Part shown: positions 27,483-36,295 of the stretch, piece by piece
Position numbering within the stretch: the stretch's first letter is position 1
Layout: each line of letters begins with the position of its first letter
Source: Chitinophaga sp. YR627
GTDB lineage: Bacteria > Bacteroidota > Bacteroidia > Chitinophagales > Chitinophagaceae
Direction of reading: 5' to 3'
Assembly: GCF_900114995.1 (NCBI RefSeq)
Contig: NZ_FOUX01000001.1
Coordinates: 1,984,001-2,048,000 of the forward strand
DNA: 64,000 nucleotides
Program-made: the position numbers and the translations under genes
Notes under the pieces: generated by a model
The model's input: the letters and a program-made list of their open reading frames with translations, nothing else
Told to the model about the DNA's origin: nothing
Databases searched by the model: none

Positions 27483-29252
27483 ATGACAACAATGGGGATA
27501 TTTAGAGCAATTACCCTGACCGGTGCAGACAACATTGAACGGAATGAAAGGAGCCGAATCATCAAAGTAAACATACTCGCCTGTGTTACAGGTGTTATGG
27601 CATTTTTCTTTGGGACATTATTCTATATCATCTCAGGTAAACTCAGCATCTTTCTTGGCACTTTGGTGGAAGGAAGCGCATGTTTCTATGTCATCTATCT
27701 CAACAAACAACGGAAGTACGATATCTCTGCCTTCTATCTGCAGATGATACACAATACGGCTACCCTCTATTTCGGCTGTATACTCGCAAATGTTGTAGAA
27801 GCCAGTCTGCTGGCCATATTCCTCATTGGTACCTCTTTACTCATTGTAAAAGATAAATTATTCCGCACTACCTGTATCGTGGTAGCGCTCATTACATTGG
27901 TATTACTGGAAGTGAACCGTTTTGCCGGTATCATCCCTCCTTACGATTTCAATCCACTCACTACGGTAGTGATCCACTATTCCGCTATTATGGTGATCGT
28001 TTCGCTGAATATACTCATCATCATGTTTTATGTCAAACATAATGACACCTTACTGAAAGCGCAGCGGGAACATGCCGAAAACCTGGAGCAGCAGGTGCAG
28101 AACAGGACCGGCGAACTGGAAAAAGCGAATCATTATAAAAGTATTTTCCTCCGCGAAACAAATCATGAGATCCGTGTGCCACTCAATGCCATCCACTCTA
28201 TCAGTCAGCTGTTACTGATGGATGCCGAACGGAATAATGATACCGCATATATCAAACATGCAGAACATCTCTGTGCCGCCAGTCACCAGACCCTGGATGT
28301 GATCAACAATGTGCTGGAACTCTCACGTATTGAGGCCGGCAAACTGCATGAGGTCCACAACGAAGCATTTGCCATCAGGGACCTGCTGGAGAATATTGTG
28401 GGCACCGGACAATACATCGCCAAGACCAAAGGCGTCCGTATTGTACTGGACTACAACAGAAGACAGCTGCCTTCTCATCTGGTCTCAGACAAGATCAAAC
28501 TGACACAGATCATCAATAACCTGCTGTTCAATGCCGTGAAATTTACTGCGAATAACAGCACCGTAACACTTTCTGCCAACGTAGAGAACGACCAGTGCCG
28601 CATTAGTGTAAGAGACCAGGGAGCCGGCATCAGCAGTGAGAAAATCGCGCCCATCTTTGACCCTTTCATTACCGAATGGAACAGCTTTTCCGGCGGTACA
28701 GGACTGGGGCTGCACATTGCGCAACACCTGGCCACCTTACTGGGAGGTATGATCTCTGTGGAAAGCGTTGTTGGAAAAGGCACCATCTTCAGTTTTAACT
28801 TCCCGCTGCAGGCTTGTGCCATGCCGGTACAGACGGAGCTGGAAGAAACGCGCGCAGATGAATCACTTTATGCGGGCGTGAAAGTCATGATCATTGAAGA
28901 CGATGATATGAGCCGTATCTATCTGACAAAATACCTGAGCCGTCTGGGCTGCGAAGTGGAGTCTTCCGGCACGGGTATCGAAAGCCTGGAATTACTGCAA
29001 CATTTTATTCCTGATATCATTCTTGCCGACAGGCATCTACCTGACATGGATGCAGAGGAAATCCTCACTTATGTAAAAAGCGCAGCGTTGCTACAGCGTG
29101 TACCGGTGATCGTCATTTCCGGTGATGTATTTGAAGAAGACAAAGTCGCCACGCTCGAAGCCGGCGCCACTGCTTACCTGATCAAACCCATTGACTTCAA
29201 GCTGCTGAATATCACGCTAACCAAATGCCTGAACAGCCCTGCGCTGTTATAA
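27483..29252 (+). CDS. Hybrid sensor histidine kinase/response regulator
   Basis: The protein has about six transmembrane helices (residues 30-195), a coiled coil (REHAENLEQQVQNRTGELEK), HisKA with phospho-acceptor His in RETNHEIRVPLN, HATPase (LLFNAVKFT, DQGAGIS, GGTGLGLHIA) and a C-terminal receiver (VMIIEDDDMSR, phospho-acceptor in ILADRHLPDMD, Lys-Pro in YLIKPID). I start it at ATG 27483; the frame opens at TTG 27360, but that lies in the T-run of the preceding terminator. It should autophosphorylate and pass phosphate to its own receiver, then to an Hpt protein, possibly the one at 8070 (inference). The input is unknown. Confidence 0.88.
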   Translation: MTTMGIFRAITLTGADNIERNERSRIIKVNILACVTGVMAFFFGTLFYIISGKLSIFLGTLVEGSACFYVIYLNKQRKYDISAFYLQMIHNTATLYFGCILANVVEASLLAIFLIGTSLLIVKDKLFRTTCIVVALITLVLLEVNRFAGIIPPYDFNPLTTVVIHYSAIMVIVSLNILIIMFYVKHNDTLLKAQREHAENLEQQVQNRTGELEKANHYKSIFLRETNHEIRVPLNAIHSISQLLLMDAERNNDTAYIKHAEHLCAASHQTLDVINNVLELSRIEAGKLHEVHNEAFAIRDLLENIVGTGQYIAKTKGVRIVLDYNRRQLPSHLVSDKIKLTQIINNLLFNAVKFTANNSTVTLSANVENDQCRISVRDQGAGISSEKIAPIFDPFITEWNSFSGGTGLGLHIAQHLATLLGGMISVESVVGKGTIFSFNFPLQACAMPVQTELEETRADESLYAGVKVMIIEDDDMSRIYLTKYLSRLGCEVESSGTGIESLELLQHFIPDIILADRHLPDMDAEEILTYVKSAALLQRVPVIVISGDVFEEDKVATLEAGATAYLIKPIDFKLLNITLTKCLNSPALL

Positions 29253-29432
29253 TTGTAGTTACCCGTCCTTCTTGTCCTTATTGTTCCATTGTTGCCTGTT
29301 TTCGTCCCCTGATAACAGCATAAGCACTTATTCTCCATATTCTCCGCCGGTTTACCTGCGGAGATGTCGCATCATCGTATTACATTTTTGTCTTAATTAG
29401 TTTTTTCTCCTCTCATTTTAAAATCCATTTTT

Positions 29433-30407
29433 ATGCGACAAATTACTGTCCCAACTCTCCATTGCCCGTTTGAGGCGAAGATCAGTCCATTTGTGAATGA
29501 GATTGACCAGCACACATCCTCCTGGCTGCATGAATTCAATCTGCTGCAAACAGAGGAAGCGTATGACCGGTTTCGTAAGTACAAATTTGCCTGGATGACG
29601 GCCCGTACTTACCCGGATGCTGACCTGGCCTTCCTCTGTACGGCCAATGACCTTAACACCTGGCTGTTTGTACTGGACGATCTGCTGGACCACGTAAAAC
29701 CGGAAACAGCGAATTACCGCGAACAGGCATGGCTACAGCAGGTCATTACTGATTTCGTCAGTGTGCTTCGGTATGACCGTTCTATTGACAGGGTCAGCAA
29801 TCCTGTACTGGCAGCCCTCAGCGACTTCTGGAACAAGATGCGCCAGCTGAGTACGGCCTCCTGGCAGTGCCAGTTTACGCTCAGTCTGAAGGCCACTTTC
29901 GAAGCCGCCGTATGGGAAGCCGAAAATGCCAAACAACACAGGCATCCTTCCGTTTTCCAGTACATGCAGATGCGTCCTTTCTTTAGCGGGGCCAACCTGG
30001 GTACTGACATGCTGGAAGTAGCCGCAGGTACCTATCTGCCCGTGTTCGTCCTCCAGAATGAACAGTTCCAGAAACTGGTGGACCTGGCCCGCAGAGCCGT
30101 ATGCTGGGCCAATGACCTCTTCTCCTTATCCAAGGAACTGGCACATGGTGATGAACACAACCTGGTCATGGTGATCGGGCATGAACAGCAGATCACCCTG
30201 GATGAAGCCATTGCACAGACGGCGGCTATTCACAACCGCGAGATCGCACAGTTCAACGAACTGAGAAGTCAGCTGCCATCCTTTGGTATGCACATCGATC
30301 TGGCCATCCAGCGGCACCTGGACGCCCTGGGCACTATGGTACGGGGATTTATGGACTGGTCTATTTATGACACCGCACGGTATGAGTTTAATTATACCGC
30401 CAGCTGA
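29433..30407 (+). CDS. Class I terpene synthase (cyclase)
   Basis: This 324-residue all-helical protein carries the aspartate-rich motif DDLLD at 82-86 and the NSE triad NDLFSLSKE (about 227-235), plus the C-terminal Arg-Tyr pair (TARYEF). These bind the Mg2+-diphosphate of a prenyl substrate and start its cyclisation. Length and motifs match bacterial sesqui- and diterpene cyclases. Chitinophaga terpene synthases making such hydrocarbons are known, but product and substrate length cannot be read from sequence. No prenyltransferase or P450 adjoins. The gene starts at ATG 29433, with 180 bp separating it from the hybrid kinase gene. Confidence 0.92.
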   Translation: MRQITVPTLHCPFEAKISPFVNEIDQHTSSWLHEFNLLQTEEAYDRFRKYKFAWMTARTYPDADLAFLCTANDLNTWLFVLDDLLDHVKPETANYREQAWLQQVITDFVSVLRYDRSIDRVSNPVLAALSDFWNKMRQLSTASWQCQFTLSLKATFEAAVWEAENAKQHRHPSVFQYMQMRPFFSGANLGTDMLEVAAGTYLPVFVLQNEQFQKLVDLARRAVCWANDLFSLSKELAHGDEHNLVMVIGHEQQITLDEAIAQTAAIHNREIAQFNELRSQLPSFGMHIDLAIQRHLDALGTMVRGFMDWSIYDTARYEFNYTAS

Positions 30408-30414
30408 TGTCACT

Positions 30415-30448
30415 TATGCCTGACAGGAAGGGGTTCCTGTCAGGCTCA
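30415..30448 (+). terminator. Hairpin after the terpene synthase gene
   Basis: Perfect arms gcctgacaggaa (30418-30429) and ttcctgtcaggc (30434-30445) have a four-base loop and no strong T-run. This is a probable terminator of the terpene synthase transcript. Confidence 0.65.
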
Positions 30449-30793
30449 CACCTTTCAAAAACAAAGGCCGCACACTGATTAGCACTCCTGATGATAGCCG
30501 TTATAACAGGCATTTCTGTTGTGATCGGTTATGGCGGATAAACCCTTACAAAGCACACCTATTGACAATTTCTTAATACCCGTAGTTGCTGATTATCAAT
30601 ATATTTGAAAAGCTGGCATTTTGTGTTTGGTAATGTTTAATATTATTTTATATATTTAAATGCAGTTGTAGTGCGGGAGTTACTCAAAACCCTTCCCGAT
30701 TGAATCTCTTTATACCCTGTTTGCTTTGTGACCGAGCCGAATTATTGAAAACTCAAATCGAAATTTTAATCATACATATATAATCCTGCGATC
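30449..30793. other. A+T-rich promoter region before the actin-like gene
   Basis: About 345 bp without an ORF. Near 30600-30607 is TATATTTG, which matches the Bacteroidota -7 consensus TAnnTTTG; no well-placed -33 TTG is clear. I see no other structure. Confidence 0.35.
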
Positions 30794-31855
30794 ATGAAAG
30801 TATCACCTATCAGCTTTCCGAGTGTTTTCGAAACTGCGTATGGTAACACGGAGAATTCCTCAAAAGACCTATTGAATGGCCTGAAGATCAAAAAAGACGA
30901 AAACTGGTATATTGTCGGAAACCTGGCGAGACGTGGGGGTATCAATCCCGGACGTGTCACGAATGCTGCTCCGCAGGAAGATGATTACGAAATCCTCTTC
31001 AAGGCTGCCATGGTCAATGTGCTGGATAAGGTACAACAACCTTTATCCCTTACCATGGGATTCCCTTTTTCCACCTATAACATCTATAAAGGCGCGGCAG
31101 AGCAGTTCCTCAACAAACGCCATTTCCTGATAGAATACGATACACATACTTTCAATAACAAGGGCGCTGTCAAAAAAGGGATGCTGGATATCGAACGTTT
31201 TGAGGTAATTCCGGAGATCGTAGGAGGTATTATCGGTCTGAAAAAGACTGTCAATGATCCTAAAACAGAAAACTTCATCGCTGTCAGCTTTGGCTTTGGC
31301 ACCATCGAAGGTGGCATGGCAACGGCGGATGGTCTCATCCACCGTACCTGCTTCAGTTCCCATGGTATCAAATATGCCATCAACAACCTGGCCCGTGAAC
31401 TGAATAAACAATACTACCTGGACATGAAAAATGAGCATCAGCTGGATGATGCCTTCATGAAAGGGTCTATCTTTACCAACAGAAAACGCCTTGACCTCAA
31501 GGATATCCGTAAGGCACTGCTGACCCAGTATTACAAGGAAGTCGTGTCTCCGCTGATGAGGAATTACTTTACCGATCAGGACTTTGAAAACTGCAGCAAG
31601 ATCTACCTGATGGGTGGCGGTGCACATTACCGCGAACTGGCAGATGCTTTCCTGGAAGAATTCAAAGACTTCATTCCTGTAGAAGTAGCGCCAAACCCTG
31701 AAAATCTTGTCAGCATCGGTTATTTATACAACTCTTTAAGAATTTCAGACGATAAACATCAGCGTAGCGTAGGACTTGATCTGGGCAATGCCTCTTCGAT
31801 CATTTCCGTGTTTGAAGACGAAAAAGAAATCTTATCTGCTGGACCAAATCTGTGA
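30794..31855 (+). CDS. Actin-like ATPase (ParM/Alp-like) with motif order apparently permuted
   Basis: This is a 353-residue actin-fold candidate. It starts SPISFPSVFETAYG, the stretch that in ParM-type proteins follows the first phosphate motif. It continues with a YILG-like NWYIVGNLARRGG, the core EILFKAAMVNVL, phosphate-2 VSFGFGTIEGGMATADG, and the adenosine-site glycines IYLMGGGAHYREL. The phosphate-1 motif (GLDLGNASSIISVF) is at the C-terminal end (residues about 327-340) instead of the N-terminus. An in-frame TAA lies just upstream of the ATG, so no N-terminal part is missing. A filament-forming or scaffold role is inferred. It is directly followed by a bactofilin gene. Confidence 0.75.
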   Translation: MKVSPISFPSVFETAYGNTENSSKDLLNGLKIKKDENWYIVGNLARRGGINPGRVTNAAPQEDDYEILFKAAMVNVLDKVQQPLSLTMGFPFSTYNIYKGAAEQFLNKRHFLIEYDTHTFNNKGAVKKGMLDIERFEVIPEIVGGIIGLKKTVNDPKTENFIAVSFGFGTIEGGMATADGLIHRTCFSSHGIKYAINNLARELNKQYYLDMKNEHQLDDAFMKGSIFTNRKRLDLKDIRKALLTQYYKEVVSPLMRNYFTDQDFENCSKIYLMGGGAHYRELADAFLEEFKDFIPVEVAPNPENLVSIGYLYNSLRISDDKHQRSVGLDLGNASSIISVFEDEKEILSAGPNL

Positions 31856-31856
31856 T

Positions 31857-32303
31857 GTGCTTCCCTTGAAAGACTTAATTAAAAAGGCCTTTGGAAAGGA
31901 CATGTTCCTGATCCCAGGCCAGGTGTCCGTACAGGGCGCTATTGAATCTACCATCCCCGGGCGTATCGATGGTAATGTGAGAGGTGATGTGCGTACGGAA
32001 GGTACACTCGTGATCGGTAAAACCGCCACTATCCGCGGAAATATCTATGCGACCGATCTCGAAGCTTTCGGAAAAGTATATGGGGATGTTTTTGTAAGTA
32101 ATAAAGCTATTATCAGCAACAAGGCATATATCAAAGGCGACGTGACGGCTTTGGTTTTAGAGGTGGAACAGGATGCCGTGATAGAAGGCGCGATCCGTAA
32201 ACATCCTACTGAGGCAGATGATGTAATACCGCCACCGGTAGAAGAAGATGAGGTGAAACCCGCGCCGGAGGAGGATGAGGAAAAGGCAAGCAGCTGGTTT
32301 TAA
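31857..32303 (+). CDS. Bactofilin family cytoskeletal protein
   Basis: This protein of about 149 residues has the bactofilin beta-helix core: repeated turns IPGRIDGNVRGDV, LVIGKTATIRGNI, FGKVYGDVFVSNKA and KAYIKGDV. It is followed by a disordered acidic, Pro/Glu-rich tail (VIPPPVEEDEVKPAPEEDEE). Bactofilins polymerise without nucleotide and organise cell-wall synthesis or polar structures. The start is uncertain: the frame is open from ATG 31776 inside the actin-like gene. GTG 31857 lies one base after that gene's TGA, and ATG 31902 would still keep the whole core. The close spacing suggests translational coupling with the actin-like protein. Confidence 0.85.
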   Translation: MLPLKDLIKKAFGKDMFLIPGQVSVQGAIESTIPGRIDGNVRGDVRTEGTLVIGKTATIRGNIYATDLEAFGKVYGDVFVSNKAIISNKAYIKGDVTALVLEVEQDAVIEGAIRKHPTEADDVIPPPVEEDEVKPAPEEDEEKASSWF

Positions 32304-32531
32304 TAAATTAAGAATTAAAAATTAAGTATTAAGAATTGTAATACAGCGTAGATCGGTGGGAATGCGATCTTCATCGTCTCAGTCATTCAATAATTGATTT
32401 TATAAGAAGGGCGTCCACTACAAGCGGACGCCCTTTGTTTTAGTTAAGGACCTTATCTATTTCAGAAAAGAAGTTACGCAGTAGCTTTGACCAACTACAA
32501 TTCTTAATTTTTAATTCTTAATTCTTAATTG
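32304..32531. repeat. Inverted pair of A+T-rich repeats around a terminator
   Basis: The left copy (32304-32339, aaattaagaattaaaaatta and on) and the right copy (32499-32531, aattcttaatttttaattct and on) are inverted, about 160 bp apart, and flank the bactofilin terminator. The right copy supplies the last three codons (Ile-Lys-Asn) and the stop codon of the namA-like gene. The layout is the same as at 20.0-20.2 kb. Confidence 0.78.
32405..32441. terminator. Bidirectional terminator between bactofilin and NamA-like genes
   Basis: Arms aagggcgtcc (32407-32416) and ggacgccctt (32426-32435) are followed by tgttttag on the + strand. It serves the bactofilin transcript and possibly the convergent gene. 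Confidence 0.8.
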
Positions 32532-33603
32532 TTTTGGGTTTCGCCCGCTCATACTGCACGGGCCACACATGCGACTCATCCTTTAACGCATGCGCTGCAT
32601 GCATCGGAAAATACGGATCACGCAAAGACTCCCTTGCTATCAGCACCAAATCCGCCTTCCCTTCTGCCACGATCGATTCCGCTTCTTCCGGTGTAGTGAT
32701 CAGTCCTACGGCGCCGGTCATCATGCCTGTTTCCTTACGGATATGCTCCGCAAATGGCGTCTGGTATAATGGTCCCAGAACGATCTTCTGTGCAGGTGTA
32801 AGACCACCGGAAGAAGTATCTATCAGGTCCACTCCCCTGTCTTTCAGGAGAAGCGCCAACGTAGTTGATTCTTCCAGATTCCAGCCGCCATCTGCCCAGT
32901 CAGTCGCCGACAATCTGACAAACAAAGGAAGTTCTGCCGGCCATACTTCACGTACAGCAGCTACGATCTCCAGCAGGAAACGGACCCTGTTGGTAAAATC
33001 GCCCCCATATTCATCGGTACGCTGGTTACTGAGTGGTGAGAGGAACTGATGGATCAGGTAACCATGCGCACCGTGTAGTTCGACTACCTTAAACCCGGCA
33101 GCCAAAGCCCGGGACGCGGCCGTTTTAAAGTCCTGTATAACGTTTTTGATATCTTCTTTAGTAAGTGCGATGGGAAGTCCGTATTTGTCAGAAAACGGGA
33201 TTGCGCTGGGCGCATAGATCTCTTTCCAGCCACCATCTTCCGGAGCTACCAGATGAATGCCTTTCCAGGGCACTTCCGTACTCGATTTCCGGCCTGCGTG
33301 TGCCAGTTGGACACCTGGTACTGTTCCCTGTCCGGAAATGAAATCTGTGATCCTTTTCAGCCCTGCAATATGCGCATCATCCCATATGCCCAGATCCCTG
33401 GGGGATATCCTGCCTTCCGCGCTTACTGCTACAGCTTCTGTAATGATCAGACCAGCCCCGCCTACCGCACGGCTGCCCAGGTGTACCAGGTGCCAGTCAT
33501 TACTAAAGCCGTTTTCAGCACTGTATTCACACATGGGTGAAATCGTGATCCTGTTCCTGAATGTGATGTTTCTTATCTGTAAGGGTGAGAATAATACTGC
33601 CAT
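32518..33603 (-). CDS. namA: NADPH dehydrogenase of the YqjM/NamA (Old Yellow Enzyme) class
   Basis: This is a 361-residue TIM-barrel flavoprotein. It begins LFSPLQIRNITFRNRITISPMCEYSA, with the class-specific Cys (about residue 25) and Tyr of YqjM-type ene-reductases. It continues with GLIITEAVAVSAEGRIS, QLAHAGRKSS, the substrate His pair in ELHGAHGYLIHQFLSPLSN and RTDEYGG. It transfers hydride from NADPH through FMN to activated alkenes and quinones. It is monocistronic. The tail residues after Lys-Thr are coded by an A+T-rich repeat, so the natural C-terminus may have been altered by repeat insertion. Confidence 0.9.
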   Translation of the reverse strand: MAVLFSPLQIRNITFRNRITISPMCEYSAENGFSNDWHLVHLGSRAVGGAGLIITEAVAVSAEGRISPRDLGIWDDAHIAGLKRITDFISGQGTVPGVQLAHAGRKSSTEVPWKGIHLVAPEDGGWKEIYAPSAIPFSDKYGLPIALTKEDIKNVIQDFKTAASRALAAGFKVVELHGAHGYLIHQFLSPLSNQRTDEYGGDFTNRVRFLLEIVAAVREVWPAELPLFVRLSATDWADGGWNLEESTTLALLLKDRGVDLIDTSSGGLTPAQKIVLGPLYQTPFAEHIRKETGMMTGAVGLITTPEEAESIVAEGKADLVLIARESLRDPYFPMHAAHALKDESHVWPVQYERAKPKTIKN

Positions 33604-33725
33604 CGGTCTGCTGTTTAAATTACGTTTCGGGTCAAAAGGTAAGCAAATCAGGGCAAATTGAAATCCTTCGATATGTCAGAAGAAGCAGATAGTGAGGGTT
33701 TTGACATACAATGCCGTAATAAAAA

Positions 33726-33762
33726 CAAAAACCCCCAGACATTGCCTGGGGGTTTTGCTAAT
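33726..33762 (-). terminator. Terminator of the cold-shock gene
   Basis: Arms acccccag and ctgggggt (about 33731-33755) are followed, on the minus strand, by a run of five T and more T-rich sequence. It lies just downstream of the csp stop codon. Confidence 0.85.
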
Positions 33763-33780
33763 TGTATAGAAAAAGCAAGC

Positions 33781-33984
33781 TTAGTCGATACGTCTAACGT
33801 TAACGGCGTTCATACCTTTACGACCTTCCTGCAGTTCAAACTCTACTCTGTCGTCAGCCTGGATTTCGTGAATCAGACCATTAACGTGAACAAAAGTTTC
33901 TTTATCAGACTCTTCGTGAATGATGAATCCAAATCCTTTTGTCTCGTTGAAGAACTTTACAGTTCCCTGGTATTTTGTTGTCAT
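33781..33984 (-). CDS. Cold-shock domain protein (CspA family)
   Basis: This is 67 residues from ATG 33984. The frame is open to 34077 but the conserved product starts MTTKYQGTVKFFNETKGFGF, which contains RNP-1 (KGFGFI) and then RNP-2 (ETFVHVNGL; the usual is VFVH). It forms a single OB-fold that binds single-stranded RNA or DNA and acts as an RNA chaperone. The 5' leader (33985 to about 34120) is A+T-rich, as in cold-regulated csp mRNAs, but no thermoswitch is proven. It is monocistronic with a strong terminator. Confidence 0.94.
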   Translation of the reverse strand: MTTKYQGTVKFFNETKGFGFIIHEESDKETFVHVNGLIHEIQADDRVEFELQEGRKGMNAVNVRRID

Positions 33985-34122
33985 TTGTGAAAATTGTGAA
34001 AATTTGTAAAAACCAAAGATAGTCTTAAAAGACTGCCCTTCCAAATAAAACTCTCTAACTTTCAATATTTCCCGCAATTTTCAGTGCTTTACATATGCAA
34101 TATTTGCTACTGTCAACTAAAA

Positions 34123-35292
34123 TCATAAAGTGGCTTTAGCGATGTCGTCATATAATTGCTTAAAGCAACGACTTTGAGTATGAAGCGTATCTACAGGCTT
34201 TCCTGGCTGTTCAACTCCTGGTGCCTTCCTGCCGTAGTATTCATCCATGAAATCTTCCGCTCCTGACCAGATTGTCTGCATCATTCCCTGATAACGATCT
34301 TTCATAATTGGGGTAGATGTTGCTCTGAAATCCAGCATATCTTTCAATTGTATAGACGCAAACTCCGGTTTTCTCCATGGACAGGTGATCACTTTCAGTC
34401 CTTTCATAGCGAAATAAACAGGCGTTTTGTCAGGACGATCATAATGCCAGTCGCAGATCGTTACGTCTTTAGGGATCATATCGATCGCACGGTAAGTATT
34501 ATTCAGACTTCCTTCCCACATACCGATACCGGTCGTCTTACCATCGATCAGACGATCACCCCAGATCCAGAGGCTTCTGCCCTTTTCTGCCAGGTGATTG
34601 CGTAACAATGTCACCTCTCCGGCGAACAACTCCGCCTTGTCTCTGCCACCACAGCGGGGACATTTGGATTCTCCGATGTAAAACACCTCATCCAGTCCGG
34701 CGTGATACGCCTTGCTCTCAAATACGTCACACAGTTCATCCATCAGCTTGAACACAACAGCGTGTACATCCGGATGCAGCGGACAATAACTTTTACAATA
34801 CAGACCATCCGCATTAGGCCATTCATACTTTTCCGGCATCTTCACCCAGGGTGTTTCGTCAAACTGCGGATATTTCACCAGCAGGTTGTTGGTGTGGCTC
34901 GCCCACGACTGATGTCCAAGAAGGTTCAACTGCGGGATCAGACTAATACCGTTCTGACGGCATACCTGTACCAGCTTCTTGATATCAGCTTTTGACAATG
35001 CAGCTGAGTCGCGCAGCTCCGGATAACTTTCATACTGATAGTTGTACTCTATTCTCAGCACCAGGGTGTTTACCTTGCGCGGCGCCAGTTCCTCTTTGAT
35101 AAATTTGATAAAAGCATCGAGGGCTGGTTTACGGGGTGCTCCAATACAGAATCCTCTTACAGGCAAAATGCTGTCAGGTACAGGTGCATTACTGAGGGTC
35201 GTCTGCTGAAATGATGATGACCTGAAGGCAGTCAACGCTGCTCCTAACAGGCAAAGCAGGAGCACATTTCTCATAAATGTGGCTTTAAGCAT
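34123..35292 (-). CDS. Exported GH20-like glycoside hydrolase
   Basis: This 389-residue protein has a signal sequence (LLLCLLGAALTAF) followed by a (beta/alpha)8-barrel. The pattern is like beta-N-acetylhexosaminidases: PRKVNTLVLRIEYNYQY, GISLIPQLNLLGHQSW and the acid pair Asp-Glu in AYHAGLDEVFYIGE (about 199-200), followed by a CxxC (KCPRCGG). GH20 enzymes use substrate-assisted catalysis with such a Asp-Glu pair to cleave GlcNAc or GalNAc. It lacks the extra N-terminal domain of classic hexosaminidases. It lies downstream of the B12 operon but a hairpin separates them, so it is probably transcribed alone. Confidence 0.75.
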   Translation of the reverse strand: MLKATFMRNVLLLCLLGAALTAFRSSSFQQTTLSNAPVPDSILPVRGFCIGAPRKPALDAFIKFIKEELAPRKVNTLVLRIEYNYQYESYPELRDSAALSKADIKKLVQVCRQNGISLIPQLNLLGHQSWASHTNNLLVKYPQFDETPWVKMPEKYEWPNADGLYCKSYCPLHPDVHAVVFKLMDELCDVFESKAYHAGLDEVFYIGESKCPRCGGRDKAELFAGEVTLLRNHLAEKGRSLWIWGDRLIDGKTTGIGMWEGSLNNTYRAIDMIPKDVTICDWHYDRPDKTPVYFAMKGLKVITCPWRKPEFASIQLKDMLDFRATSTPIMKDRYQGMMQTIWSGAEDFMDEYYGRKAPGVEQPGKPVDTLHTQSRCFKQLYDDIAKATL

Positions 35293-35324
35293 GGAATAAA
35301 TCGTTTAAGACGTGAACTAGATAA

Positions 35325-35354
35325 GAAAGGGCCATCCGTGTTGCGGATAGCCCC
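35325..35354 (-). terminator. Hairpin at the end of the B12-uptake operon
   Basis: Arms gggccatccg and cggatagccc (one mismatch) are followed on the minus strand by tttctta. It lies about 30-55 bp downstream of the lipoprotein gene's stop codon. Confidence 0.55.
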
Positions 35355-35381
35355 TGAAAAGTAATAAAAATATGCTGTAAA

Positions 35382-36287
35382 TTATTTCATATTCAGATCA
35401 GCGGCGCCGCCGATCTCTGTAGATACTTCTCCCATAATGTCAGAACCCACGCTATTCTGCCCTGTATAGACCTTTACGAAGTCAATGGCTTTCAGTGTAA
35501 CCGGCACACCATTTTTATCAATGGCCCAGGAGAGATCAAAAGAGTTGTACTGATTCTTCGCATACGGATCCTTCGTGTCATCCGTGCTGTAGTTATCGGC
35601 ATAGCCCCAGACCAGCGCCTGGTTAACGTAAATACCATCCTGCTCTCCGAATGTCGGCACTAACAGCGTACCTTCAAACGTGAGGGAATCCTGGTTAGCT
35701 GCAAAAGATGGGTAGTAAGAATGGTCGTGAAACGCATTGATCTCTACAGCGCCCGTCTGACCTTTGCTGTCTTTCCAGGCCACCCGGCTAATACCTTTCG
35801 GATTATAGTAGGTGATCTTATAGTTGCGGATCGTAACAGGACTCACATATGCGGAACCCGCCAGTTCATACCAGTTGTCATCAGGCAAACCATTCCCGTT
35901 CTCATCCTGACTCACCATCACTACGCCTGGTTCTGACCAGGCCTTTGGTTCAGGGATCGGATTACCATAAATAGCCAGATCGGCGCCGGTCTGATTCAGG
36001 ATCGAGTGATCAAAGCCAAACACGATATAACCGCCATAGGCGCCCAGTGATACCAGACCGCTTCTGGTACCAACAATACTGTTAGCTCCTTCCGGCGTTC
36101 CTGTTGATTCTCCGATAAATTGTCCCGGAGCCGGAGAATATTCAAATATCTTATTTATAAAACGGCTGCTGCTGCCGGTCACAGGCCTGATCTTAGGTCC
36201 CTTATCCCCTTCTTCGTCCTTTTTACAGGAAAAGCAGACAACGGCAAATACAACAGGAAATAATAGCTTTTTCAGTCGCATGGTCAT
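35382..36287 (-). CDS. Surface lipoprotein of the B12-uptake locus
   Basis: This 301-residue lipoprotein has a lipobox near residue 20 (VVFAVVCFSC). It then has a beta-rich domain with SLGAYGGYIVFGFDHSI, DENGNGLPDDNWYELAG (a Ca2+-loop-like acidic turn) and an Asp-rich YSTDDTKDPYAKN. This layout matches the Bacteroidota cell-surface lipoproteins found beside BtuB/BtuG transporters. Because it is the last gene of the riboswitch-controlled operon, a role in capturing or handing over cobamides at the surface is inferred. It starts at ATG 36287 or 36281. Confidence 0.75.
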   Translation of the reverse strand: MTMRLKKLLFPVVFAVVCFSCKKDEEGDKGPKIRPVTGSSSRFINKIFEYSPAPGQFIGESTGTPEGANSIVGTRSGLVSLGAYGGYIVFGFDHSILNQTGADLAIYGNPIPEPKAWSEPGVVMVSQDENGNGLPDDNWYELAGSAYVSPVTIRNYKITYYNPKGISRVAWKDSKGQTGAVEINAFHDHSYYPSFAANQDSLTFEGTLLVPTFGEQDGIYVNQALVWGYADNYSTDDTKDPYAKNQYNSFDLSWAIDKNGVPVTLKAIDFVKVYTGQNSVGSDIMGEVSTEIGGAADLNMK

Positions 36288-36295
36288 GGGTTAAT

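Noticed and set aside
31043..31627. 194-residue minus-strand ORF
   Set aside because: Antisense to the actin-like gene; its composition looks like a codon shadow and it has no neighbours on that strand.
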